The notes below the pieces were generated by a model. The model saw only the letters and a list, made by a program, of their open reading frames with translations. It made no database searches and had not been told where the DNA came from. Made by a program: the position numbers and the translations under genes. A stretch of DNA of 64,000 nt. Source: Aerococcus tenax (GTDB taxonomy: Bacteria > Bacillota > Bacilli > Lactobacillales > Aerococcaceae). The stretch spans positions 496,001-560,000 of the forward strand of contig NZ_CP127382.2 of the NCBI RefSeq assembly GCF_003286645.3, written 5' to 3'. Each line of letters starts with the position of its first letter. The first letter of the stretch is position 1. Below, in pieces: positions 9,674 through 18,638 of this stretch.

Positions 9674-11134
9674 ATGACCAATTGGGTAAATATTTTAATT
9701 ATTGCCATTATTTTAATTAATACGGTGTCGGCGATTTATACGGTTTTTCGCCAAGAGCGGCCAGTAGCGACGATTTGGGCTTGGTTACTTGTCCTAATCT
9801 TATTACCGGGACTAGGCTTTGTGATTTACTTTTTCTTGGGAAGGAAAATTTCTGATAAACAGATCTTCCAATTGAATGAGAAGGAAGCCATGGGGATGAC
9901 CACCCTAGTCAATAAAAACATTGATGACTCGGGCAAACAGCGTTTTATCTCTGACTATGATCCTGAACTGCAAGAATTAATTATCTTGCTTTACCGCTCT
10001 AATTTTTCAATTTTAACCGCTAATAATGAGGTTGAAATCTTTGATGAGGGCAAGGAAAAAATTGAAGCCCTCTTAAAGGATATCGCAGCTGCCAAGCATC
10101 ATATTCATATCCAATACTATATCCTTACTCCTGATGAGGTCGGTAACCGGGTCTTAGACGCCCTGACTAAAAAAGCCCAAGAGGGGGTTGAAGTCAGGCT
10201 CCTCTATGATGCCCTAGGAAGTCGTCAGTTAAAGGATAAGGATTTAGAAGCGTTGCGAGCAGCAGGGGGAGTGGCTTCGGCCTTCTTTGGTTACTCGACC
10301 TGGATTCAAAATTTCCGCTTGAACTTCCGTAACCACCGCAAAATTGTTGTTATTGACGGGCGGGTTGGCTATATTGGCGGCTTTAATATTGCTAAGGAAT
10401 ATATCGGTAAGGGGCCCTTGGGTTACTGGCGCGATACCCATTTAAGGGTAGTTGGCGAGGCGGTTCAAGCCCTGCAAAGTCGCTTTGTGGTTGACTGGTA
10501 TGCGTCAACGGACGAGGATACTAGTCTTTTACTGGCTGAACCTGAATTGGCCCATGACTATTTCCCCTTATTCCCGGTTGAAGATAAAGTGCCTATGCAA
10601 ATTGTTTCCTCGGGACCTGAAGATGAAACCGACCAAATTAAGATGGGTTATTTGAAGATGATCACCATGGCCAGGTCACGGATTTACTTGCACACGCCTT
10701 ACTTTATTCCGGATTCGCCGATTTTGGAGGCCTTGGAACTTGCTGCCCTGTCAGGTATTGAAGTCCATATTATGATCCCATGTAAGCCGGACCACCCCTT
10801 TGTTTATCGGGCCACTGAATACTATAGTAAGGAAGTCTTAGCCTCTGGCGTCCATGTCCACCGTTATGACAAGGGTTTCTTGCATTCCAAGATGATGATT
10901 GTGGATGATCGGATTGCCAGTGTGGGGACCGCTAATTTCGATATTCGTTCTTTCCGCTTGAATTTTGAAGTAAATGCCTTTATCTATGATAAGGCGGTGG
11001 TGGCTGAATTGATTGCCCAATATGAACGTGACTTAGAGGATTCAACGGTTTTGACCCAAGAATACTTCGACAATCAATCCGGTTGGAAGAAGTTCAAACA
11101 AAAGGGCTCTCGTCTCTTGGCACCGATTTTATAA
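9674..11134 (+). CDS. cls: cardiolipin synthase
   Basis: Cardiolipin synthase joins two phosphatidylglycerol molecules at the membrane. The 486-residue product has two N-terminal membrane helices (about 5-25 and 33-55) and two phospholipase D HKD motifs: H221/K223/D228 (HRKIVVID) and H404/K406/D411 (HSKMMIVD). Start 9674 is chosen because GAGGTTAGGA precedes it; an in-frame ATG at 9626 falls inside the promoter. It is monocistronic. Confidence 0.95.
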   Translation: MTNWVNILIIAIILINTVSAIYTVFRQERPVATIWAWLLVLILLPGLGFVIYFFLGRKISDKQIFQLNEKEAMGMTTLVNKNIDDSGKQRFISDYDPELQELIILLYRSNFSILTANNEVEIFDEGKEKIEALLKDIAAAKHHIHIQYYILTPDEVGNRVLDALTKKAQEGVEVRLLYDALGSRQLKDKDLEALRAAGGVASAFFGYSTWIQNFRLNFRNHRKIVVIDGRVGYIGGFNIAKEYIGKGPLGYWRDTHLRVVGEAVQALQSRFVVDWYASTDEDTSLLLAEPELAHDYFPLFPVEDKVPMQIVSSGPEDETDQIKMGYLKMITMARSRIYLHTPYFIPDSPILEALELAALSGIEVHIMIPCKPDHPFVYRATEYYSKEVLASGVHVHRYDKGFLHSKMMIVDDRIASVGTANFDIRSFRLNFEVNAFIYDKAVVAELIAQYERDLEDSTVLTQEYFDNQSGWKKFKQKGSRLLAPIL

Positions 11135-11208
11135 AAATATAATTTAATTTCAAAAGCAAAACGGAAGCTCATTACGGAGGCTCTTTAAGATTAATTGATA
11201 AATAAAAA

Positions 11209-11285
11209 CCAGTTTACTCTCTGGGGGATTTCTTAGTGCTTCGCTTAGGAAGGACATCAAGAAAGTGAGTAAACTGGCTTTTTCT
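11209..11285 (+). terminator. large composite hairpin, terminator of cls
   Basis: An 11-bp outer stem CCAGTTTACTC/GAGTAAACTGG (11209-11219 with 11267-11277) encloses a second hairpin TTCTTAG/TTAGGAA, and is followed by CTTTTTC. Confidence 0.7.
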
Positions 11286-11374
11286 TAGTTAAACGATGAT
11301 TGAGAAGTTATTTTGGTGATGGTAGAAGTTTTTATTTAGTAAAGTACTTGAATCGTTATAAATAAGTGCTCATT

Positions 11375-11755
11375 CTAGGCGTTGGGTTCCCAGATGGCAA
11401 GGATTTCTTGCTTAGGAATCATAAAGTTAACCTCGCTATCGATATCTTCAAAGATAACCATTTGACTTTGGGGATGGGAAGAATATTTTTGAAAATAGCC
11501 AAAGAGGGTGTCCTTGGTATACATATTCCCCATATTGCGTCTAACGGTAATGTAGACGGGAAGCTGTTGTTTTTGGTAATCCTTGATCTGACTGGATAGG
11601 GCATCATTTCCTGAACTAGGCGCTAGGTCTGTAAGCTTTTCAGCGGGGGTTTTATTAATGGACTGTAACGGTCTAGCGACGTTTGTCTGTGAACTTAACG
11701 GGATAATATTATGAATTAAGCTATTCCATGAGAACGATTGACTTGGATTTTGCAT
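11375..11755 (-). CDS. small SOS-type protein of unknown function, possibly YolD-like
   Basis: A 126-residue soluble protein. The start ATG follows AAGGAGG at seven bases. The N-terminal half is polar. The C-terminal half (PVYITVRRN...LFGYFQK...QMVIFEDI...MIPKQEILAIWE) has the beta-strand pattern of the YolD-like family, small proteins often paired with Y-family polymerases in SOS regulons of Firmicutes. That resemblance is by eye and weak. The better evidence for its role is its promoter, which carries two LexA-type boxes. The gene is monocistronic and convergent with cls. Confidence 0.7.
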   Translation of the reverse strand: MQNPSQSFSWNSLIHNIIPLSSQTNVARPLQSINKTPAEKLTDLAPSSGNDALSSQIKDYQKQQLPVYITVRRNMGNMYTKDTLFGYFQKYSSHPQSQMVIFEDIDSEVNFMIPKQEILAIWEPNA

Positions 11756-11792
11756 CTTAGACCCTCCTTAAATAATAAAAATAAACAATTTC

Positions 11793-11806
11793 AGAACGTT
11801 TGTTCT
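11793..11806 (-). promoter_or_regulatory. LexA (Cheo) box 2
   Basis: AGAACGTTTGTTCT is a full GAAC-N4-GTTC match to the Gram-positive LexA operator. It lies just downstream of the -10 hexamer. Confidence 0.8.
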
Positions 11807-11817
11807 AACTGATTTAT

Positions 11818-11846
11818 AGTATAGCGAACGTTCGTTCTAGTGTCAA
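11818..11846 (-). promoter_or_regulatory. sigma-A promoter of the SOS-type gene
   Basis: On the minus strand TTGACA (11841-11846), a 17-base spacer and TATACT (11818-11823) form a near-consensus promoter. Such strength is expected where a repressor holds the gene off. Confidence 0.88.
11825..11838 (-). promoter_or_regulatory. LexA (Cheo) box 1 within the promoter spacer
   Basis: CGAACGTTCGTTCT on the plus strand is GAAC-N4-GTTC and lies between -35 and -10. A further half-site CGAAC is at about 11853. LexA binding here would block polymerase. Confidence 0.85.
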
Positions 11847-12004
11847 GCGAAATTCGAACAGATTTTTTTTATAGGTGAGAAAGCTTTTAAGTGAAGTAAA
11901 ATCGCTTCAAAGGGATAAATCTATGCTAAAATGAACTTAACTCTAATAAAGATCGTGTGGCTGCCTGTCTATTCCATGCGACACTTAGTCATGAAAAGAA
12001 TAAG

Positions 12005-12729
<725 letters not shown>

Positions 12730-12731
12730 TT

Positions 12732-12956
12732 ATGATTATTTATCCATCGATTGATTCTTTGTTAAAGCAAGTAAATTCTAAATATTCTCTGTGTACCATT
12801 GCCGCTAAACGGGCCCACGAACTTCAAGAAAACCAAAATCCGATGTTAACAGACTATCATTCTCCTAAGTATGTTGGCCAAGCCTTAGAAGAGATTAATT
12901 CTGGTGACTTAGGTATTGATCCAGATTCTTTAGCTAAGGACGAAAGCCTTAACTAA
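12732..12956 (+). CDS. rpoZ: RNA polymerase omega subunit
   Basis: Omega assists assembly of the beta' subunit of RNA polymerase. The 74-residue protein carries the conserved signature ([14 protein letters not shown]) and a variable C terminus. It immediately follows gmk, the standard arrangement. A strong hairpin follows before priA. Confidence 0.93.
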   Translation: MIIYPSIDSLLKQVNSKYSLCTIAAKRAHELQENQNPMLTDYHSPKYVGQALEEINSGDLGIDPDSLAKDESLN

Positions 12957-12960
12957 TAAT

Positions 12961-13003
12961 AAGCACGAACAAAGATCGGTTAACCGGTCTTTTTTTCGTG
13001 CTT
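12961..13003 (+). terminator. terminator or attenuator after rpoZ
   Basis: A nested hairpin with outer stem AAGCACGAA/TTCGTGCTT (12961-12969 with 12995-13003) and inner stem AAAGATCGG/CCGGTCTTT followed by TTTTT. It separates gmk-rpoZ from priA and may only partly stop transcription. Confidence 0.75.
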
Positions 13004-13080
13004 AAGAAAACTAGAGATAGTTGGAAGCTGATTTAAGTTTTAGTACAATAGATAGAGAAATAGCGGAAAGGAGAATGGAT

Positions 13081-15513
13081 ATGGTCACTGAAAGGACAAG
13101 AGTCCCCCGTTTTGCCCGGGTCATTGTTGATGTCCCCACCATGCAGACTGACCATCCCTATGATTATTATATTCCCGACCGCTATCAGGACTTGATTCAG
13201 GTGGGGATGCGCGTCCAAGTTCCTTTTGGTGTTCGCCAGGTACTGGCCTATGTGGTGGAATTAACCGCGACCAGTGAATTTGAAGGTGAACTTAAGGAAA
13301 TCACTAGCCTGCTTGATGACCAAGCGGTTTTAACTCCGGAAATGTTGAATCTGGGTCGAGATATGGCCGAGCATTTGTTTTCTTATGTGGTGACTTGTTA
13401 CCAAACCATGCTGCCCCGCTTACTGAAGGTGGACTACCATAAGTACTTCGTTCCTAGTGAGACATTGACTTACCAACACCGGCAAAGCTACTTTAGAGAC
13501 CAGGAAGAAGTGGCTTGGGAGACAGCTGAGGAAGCCGACCAGTTAAAAGACTTGCTAGCTTTAAAAGAGGCAGGCGAGGTCAGTGTTGACTACCGGGTTG
13601 CTGACCGCAAACATTATAAAACTGAAAAATGGATCCAACCCTTGATGGATGCAGACCAATTAGAACAGGAGCGCGACCAACTTAGAAAAACTGCTAAAAA
13701 GCAGATCCTACTCTGTGAAGTGCTTATGGAACTTGAAGGGCGGCGGGTGAGCGTCAAATGGTTGCGGGAGAATTATGACCTCTCCTTACAAACTATCCGC
13801 CGTGGCCAAGATTTCGGCTGGTTAAAGTTATTTGAGGTTGAAGTCAACCGTGATCCCTATGCCGACCGCTATCAAGAAAGAACCCAAGATAAACCCTTAA
13901 CTGACGATCAGAATCGGGTTTACCAAGAAGTCAAACAGGCGATTAGTGACCAAGTTAATGACACCTATCTCTTGCAAGGGGTGACGGGTAGTGGAAAGAC
14001 GGAAGTTTACCTGCAATTAATCCGCCAAGCCCTCGACCAAGGGCAAAATGCCATTCTATTGGTACCAGAAATTGCCTTGACCCCACAAATGGTGGCCCAA
14101 CTGAAGGGGCGCTTTGGAGACTTGGTCGCTGTCCTTCACAGTCAATTAAGCGTTGGCGAGCATTTTGATGAATGGCGGAAGATGCGTCGGGGGGATGCCC
14201 GGGTAGTCGTGGGAGCTCGGTCATCGATTTTTGCCCCGATTGATAATATTGGCATCATCATTATTGATGAGGAACATGAGACCACTTATAAACAAGAGGA
14301 AGCCCCGCGCTACCATGCCCGGGATGTGGCTAAGTGGCGCGCGTCTTATCATTCCTGTCCCTTACTCTTAGGGTCAGCAACACCCGCCTTAGAGAGTAGG
14401 GCCCGAGCCCAAAATGGGGTCTACCACTTGCTTAGTCTCCCTGGACGGATTAACGGTAAGTCTTTACCAGCAGTTGACTTGATCGATATGCGGGAAGAGT
14501 TTAAGCATAAAAATTACTATCAATTCTCCCGCTCACTCAAAGAAGCCATCGATCAAACCTTAAGCCAGGGCCAACAAGTGGCCCTCATGCTTAATCGGCG
14601 GGGCTATGCTAATTATGTCATGTGTCGGGATTGTGGGTATGTTTTTCAATGTCAAAATTGTGATGTTTCCCTAACCTATCATTATAGTGATCGCAGTTTG
14701 CAGTGCCATTATTGTGGCTATAGCCGGCCCTACCCCCAAGTCTGCCCCCTCTGCCAAGGCCAACACTTACGTCCCTTTGGTAGTGGGACGGAAAAGGTTG
14801 AAGAAGAGATCTACCAACTCTTTCCTGGTAAGAACTTAGTCAGAATGGACAATGATACCACCCGTAAAAAGGGCGCCCATGAGCGTTTGTTAGCCAAAGT
14901 AGCTAGTGGCGAAGCGAATATATTATTGGGAACGCAAATGATAGCTAAGGGATTGGATTTTCCTAATATTACCCTAGTGGGAGTGATCAATGCGGATACT
15001 TCCCTCTACTTGCCTGATTTCCGGGCTTCAGAGCGAACCTTTCAGCTCTTAACCCAGGTGAGCGGACGGGCGGGCCGAGGCGACTTAGAAGGACGAGTGA
15101 TGATCCAAACCTTTAATCCCGACCACTATGCCCTACAACTTGCTAAGCACCATGACTATGACCGCTTCTACCAAAAGGAAATGACCTATCGTAAACTCAA
15201 CCATTATTCCCCTTATTTCTATACCATCAGATTATCTATCTCACACTTTAATGAAAAAGATGCCCTTAAAGCGGCCTTAACCTTGGCCACTTTACTGCGT
15301 GAACGCAGCCAGGGCAGTAAGGACTATGTCATTGGTCCCAGTCAAAATGCCATTTCTCGGATTAAAAACCGTTATTATTATCAAATTTTGTACCAGTACC
15401 GCAATCAAGCACACATTCAGCCCCTATTCCAAGAAATCCGTGACTTGGCTCAAGACTGGAGTAAAAAGAAACTCTATGTCTCAATTGATGTAGAACCTTT
15501 ATCTTTCCTATAG
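13081..15513 (+). CDS. priA: primosomal replication restart helicase PriA
   Basis: PriA recognises stalled forks and D-loops and reloads the replisome. Features: N-terminal DNA-binding region, Walker A GVTGSGKT near residue 300, DEEH box near 397, and eight zinc-binding cysteines from about 515 to 565 (CRDCG, CQNC, CHYCG, CPLC). Start 13081 is preferred because AAAGGAG precedes it by seven bases; the ATG two codons earlier is too close and a TTG at 13021 lacks a site. The length of 810 residues is normal. Confidence 0.96.
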   Translation: MVTERTRVPRFARVIVDVPTMQTDHPYDYYIPDRYQDLIQVGMRVQVPFGVRQVLAYVVELTATSEFEGELKEITSLLDDQAVLTPEMLNLGRDMAEHLFSYVVTCYQTMLPRLLKVDYHKYFVPSETLTYQHRQSYFRDQEEVAWETAEEADQLKDLLALKEAGEVSVDYRVADRKHYKTEKWIQPLMDADQLEQERDQLRKTAKKQILLCEVLMELEGRRVSVKWLRENYDLSLQTIRRGQDFGWLKLFEVEVNRDPYADRYQERTQDKPLTDDQNRVYQEVKQAISDQVNDTYLLQGVTGSGKTEVYLQLIRQALDQGQNAILLVPEIALTPQMVAQLKGRFGDLVAVLHSQLSVGEHFDEWRKMRRGDARVVVGARSSIFAPIDNIGIIIIDEEHETTYKQEEAPRYHARDVAKWRASYHSCPLLLGSATPALESRARAQNGVYHLLSLPGRINGKSLPAVDLIDMREEFKHKNYYQFSRSLKEAIDQTLSQGQQVALMLNRRGYANYVMCRDCGYVFQCQNCDVSLTYHYSDRSLQCHYCGYSRPYPQVCPLCQGQHLRPFGSGTEKVEEEIYQLFPGKNLVRMDNDTTRKKGAHERLLAKVASGEANILLGTQMIAKGLDFPNITLVGVINADTSLYLPDFRASERTFQLLTQVSGRAGRGDLEGRVMIQTFNPDHYALQLAKHHDYDRFYQKEMTYRKLNHYSPYFYTIRLSISHFNEKDALKAALTLATLLRERSQGSKDYVIGPSQNAISRIKNRYYYQILYQYRNQAHIQPLFQEIRDLAQDWSKKKLYVSIDVEPLSFL

Positions 15514-15557
15514 AAAGACAGGGGATATAGATTGCACTGAGGAGGAAGTTATTCATT

Positions 15558-16514
15558 ATGAAAAAAATTGTATTTATGGGGACACCAGAATTTTCGGTGA
15601 AGAGTCTACAGGCCTTAATTGACCACCCTGACTATGAAGTTAGTGCCGTGGTTACCCAGCCTGACCGACCCGTGGGACGTAAACACCGCCTCCAAGCTTC
15701 AGCGGTTAAAGAAGCCGCCCAAGCGGCTGATATTCCCGTTTATCAACCTGAAAAAATCAGTCAAGACCAAGACCTCGACCAACTACTCAGCCAAGGCGAT
15801 ATCGATTTAATCGTGACTGCTGCTTACGGACAATTTTTACCTGAGCGCTTATTGAATTACCCCAAATACGGGGCCATTAATGTTCACGCCAGCCTCTTAC
15901 CCAAGTACCGGGGCGGTGCACCTGTCCATTACGCCATCTGGAAGGGAGAAAAGGAGACCGGGATAAGTATTATTCGTATGGTTAAGAAAATGGACGCTGG
16001 AGCAATCCTAAAGCAAGCCGCTATCCCGATTGATGACCAAGTTACTGTCGCTGAAATGTTTGACCGCTTGAGTGAACTGGGCAGTCAAGTATTGCTAGAA
16101 ACCTTACCCGCTCTCTTTGATGGAACAGTGACTGAGACTCCTCAAAATGAAGCGGAAGCAACTTTTTCACCTAATATCACCCGGGAAGAGGAGCGGATCA
16201 ACTGGGACAATACTGCCCAAGAAATCCATAACCAAGTTCGGGCCTTTAATAGCTGGCCAGTGGCCCACACTTTCTTTGATGACAAGCGCTGGAAGATCTG
16301 GGCAAGTGAAGTGCTTGAAGACGATGAAACTGATCAAGTCCCAGGAACGGTGATCGCTATTGACAAGAAACCAGCCCGTTTCCTAGTGGCTTGCGGAAGC
16401 GGAACGGTCTTAGCTATTACTGAAATCCAACCAGCAGGAAAGAAGGCCATGGATATTACGAGTTTTATTAATGGAGGAGCGGGTCAAATTGAAGTCGGCG
16501 ACACATTCCAATAA
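15558..16514 (+). CDS. fmt: methionyl-tRNA formyltransferase
   Basis: Formylates initiator Met-tRNA using 10-formyl-tetrahydrofolate. The catalytic region with Asn and His is seen as NVHASLLPKYRGGAP near residue 107. The C-terminal OB-like domain is present. The length of 318 residues is standard. It follows priA by 44 bases with GAGGAGG as ribosome site and overlaps the start of rsmB. Confidence 0.97.
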   Translation: MKKIVFMGTPEFSVKSLQALIDHPDYEVSAVVTQPDRPVGRKHRLQASAVKEAAQAADIPVYQPEKISQDQDLDQLLSQGDIDLIVTAAYGQFLPERLLNYPKYGAINVHASLLPKYRGGAPVHYAIWKGEKETGISIIRMVKKMDAGAILKQAAIPIDDQVTVAEMFDRLSELGSQVLLETLPALFDGTVTETPQNEAEATFSPNITREEERINWDNTAQEIHNQVRAFNSWPVAHTFFDDKRWKIWASEVLEDDETDQVPGTVIAIDKKPARFLVACGSGTVLAITEIQPAGKKAMDITSFINGGAGQIEVGDTFQ

Positions 16515-17883
16515 GCCCTCAGGCCTCAAAGCTAGCGCCCGCTACCAGGCTATGGAAACCCTAGACCTAGTCTATAAGGGCGAGGCCTTTGTTAACCAAG
16601 AAGTCAACCAGGTTCTCAGCCACAGTCGGGTAGGAGACTCGGACCGAGATCTTTATACCCGCCTAGTTTACGGGAGTCTGCAATTCCATTGGACCCTCCA
16701 AGAACTCTTAAAACAGGTATTGAAACGCTATAAGCGGACCAAGAAGTGGCTGCTAGCCCTACTCGAATTATCAGCCTACCAGCATTATTATCTCGATGCC
16801 ATTCCTGACCACGCCATTGTCGACGAGGCCGTGCGTATCGCTAAGAAGCGCGGTAACCAGACCTTGGGACGTTTTACCAATGGGACCTTGCGCAATCTCT
16901 TCCGGACCTATCCGACCATCGAGGACTTTATTAGCCAGCAGGCAAGCGACCAGTCCTATGTTCTTTCCTTAGAGACTAGCTTGCCCTTAGATTGGGTGAA
17001 ATATTTTACTCAACGCTTTGGCTTTGAAATCACCAAGCAAATTGCCCAAGCCATGGTAGAACCAGCCCAGGTTAATGTGCGAATTAGTCGCGACTATTGG
17101 CAGGACCAGGACAAAATTAGTCAGAGTTTAGCCGATCAAGGTTTTCCTAACCAAAGCAGTCAGATAGCTCCTCACCAGCTAAAAGTTAAAACCGGTAATC
17201 CAGCGCAATCTGAACTCTTTGAGAAGGGGATCATTACTATTCAAGATGAGGCTGCTAGTCTTGCCGTTGATATCTTGAATCCCAAAGCTGGCGACCGGGT
17301 CCTAGATGCCTGTGCGGCACCTGGGGGCAAGACGGTCCAATTAGCTGAATATGTAGGTAAAACGGGCCAGGTCTTAGCCTTTGATATTGCTGAGAATAAA
17401 TTACCTTTAATTGCTGATAATGTTAAACGCATGCATGTCGATAGTCAGGTAAGTATCCAACAAGGGGATGCCAGCCAACTAGGTGAAAAATTTCCAACGG
17501 AAAGCTTTGACGGCATTTTAGTTGACGCTCCCTGTTCAGGTGTGGGCCTCTTCCGCCGTAAACCGGATACCAAGTTAAACAAGGGTTTTCAAGATCTAAA
17601 GAATTTGCAAAAAATTCAATTAGAAATCTTAAATAATGTCAGTCCCCTACTAAAAAAGGCTGGCCGCTTGGTCTATAGTACCTGTACAATAACAGCAGAA
17701 GAGAATTGGCAAGTGGTCGAAGAATTTCTAGCGACTCACCCAGACTTCGCCCTCAAAGCCATTGGTCCCGAGTGGCAGGAAGTTTTACAGCCATCTTTGA
17801 TCAATGCTGCTTGCTTGGAAATCTTACCACATCATTTTAATAGCGATGGCTTTTTTGTCGCCTTATTAGAAAAACAAAGTTAG
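16471..17883 (+). CDS. rsmB: 16S rRNA (cytosine-967-C5)-methyltransferase
   Basis: Methylates C967 of 16S rRNA. It has an N-terminal NusB-like helical domain and a C-terminal SAM domain with APGGKT (about 283), DAPCSGVG (about 352) and the catalytic cysteine in STCTI (about 404). The ATG at 16471 overlaps fmt by 44 bases and has no ribosome site of its own. A TTG at 16489, ten bases after GGAGGA, is an equally good start and would remove six residues. Confidence 0.93.
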   Translation: MEERVKLKSATHSNKPSGLKASARYQAMETLDLVYKGEAFVNQEVNQVLSHSRVGDSDRDLYTRLVYGSLQFHWTLQELLKQVLKRYKRTKKWLLALLELSAYQHYYLDAIPDHAIVDEAVRIAKKRGNQTLGRFTNGTLRNLFRTYPTIEDFISQQASDQSYVLSLETSLPLDWVKYFTQRFGFEITKQIAQAMVEPAQVNVRISRDYWQDQDKISQSLADQGFPNQSSQIAPHQLKVKTGNPAQSELFEKGIITIQDEAASLAVDILNPKAGDRVLDACAAPGGKTVQLAEYVGKTGQVLAFDIAENKLPLIADNVKRMHVDSQVSIQQGDASQLGEKFPTESFDGILVDAPCSGVGLFRRKPDTKLNKGFQDLKNLQKIQLEILNNVSPLLKKAGRLVYSTCTITAEENWQVVEEFLATHPDFALKAIGPEWQEVLQPSLINAACLEILPHHFNSDGFFVALLEKQS

Positions 17884-17894
17884 GAGCAATTACT

Positions 17895-18638
17895 ATGGAA
17901 GTTAGTCAGTTGACCGATACTGGTCAAATTCGAAGCTCAAATCAAGACCAAGTAGGGGTTTTTTATAATCAAGCCGAGCAGGCCCTACTCCTGCTCTGTG
18001 ACGGCATGGGCGGCCATAATGCTGGGGATGTAGCCAGTGAAATGGCCCTCTATGCAGTTGGCCATGCCTGGGAGGAGTCTCCAAAGACCGATACTGAAGC
18101 GGTTCAAACTTGGTTGGAAGATAATATTGTTTTTGCTAATGACCGGGTTTTACAAGCTTCAAAAAAATATAATGATTTGTCAGGCATGGGGACCACTATT
18201 GTGGGGATTGCGATTATTGAAGGGAAGGGGATTGTCGCCCATGTGGGTGATAGTCGGGCCTATTGCTACGATGGGGAGGCCTTGAAGCCTTTGACCCGCG
18301 ACCATTCCTTTGTCCAAGAACTCTTAGATATGAACATGATTACCCCATCTGAAGCCCAAAATCACCCGCAAAAGAATATTGTGACTCAGACCGTGGGGGT
18401 AAGCGAAGATATCAAGGTCGATATTTCGGTATTTACCCTAGAAGCGCAGACCATGCTCTTACTCTGTTCAGATGGTTTAACCGATATGCTGACTGATGAC
18501 GATATCGGTCAGATTATCGCTAGCGATGAAGATGTTAATCAAGCGGCTCAGGCCTTAATCGCTGCAGCCAACCAAGCCGGGGGCCGGGATAATATTTCGG
18601 TGGTCCTCGCCAGGATTGAGGGAGGGGATGTGTCATGA
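17895..18638 (+). CDS. stp: PP2C-type Ser/Thr protein phosphatase
   Basis: Metal-dependent phosphatase that reverses PrkC phosphorylation. It shows the PP2C motifs DGMGGH (about 36), GDSRAY, SDGLTD and GGRDNIS with the metal-binding aspartates. The length of 247 residues is typical. Its stop overlaps the kinase start by four bases, indicating translational coupling of the opposing pair. Confidence 0.96.
   Translation: MEVSQLTDTGQIRSSNQDQVGVFYNQAEQALLLLCDGMGGHNAGDVASEMALYAVGHAWEESPKTDTEAVQTWLEDNIVFANDRVLQASKKYNDLSGMGTTIVGIAIIEGKGIVAHVGDSRAYCYDGEALKPLTRDHSFVQELLDMNMITPSEAQNHPQKNIVTQTVGVSEDIKVDISVFTLEAQTMLLLCSDGLTDMLTDDDIGQIIASDEDVNQAAQALIAAANQAGGRDNISVVLARIEGGDVS

Noticed and set aside
11366..11599. 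Plus-strand open frame opposite the SOS-type gene
   Set aside because: It lacks a ribosome site. The minus-strand gene has a perfect ribosome site and a strong promoter.
16471..16514. Frameshift or fusion between fmt and rsmB
   Set aside because: Both products are full length. The overlap is explained by the start choice of rsmB.
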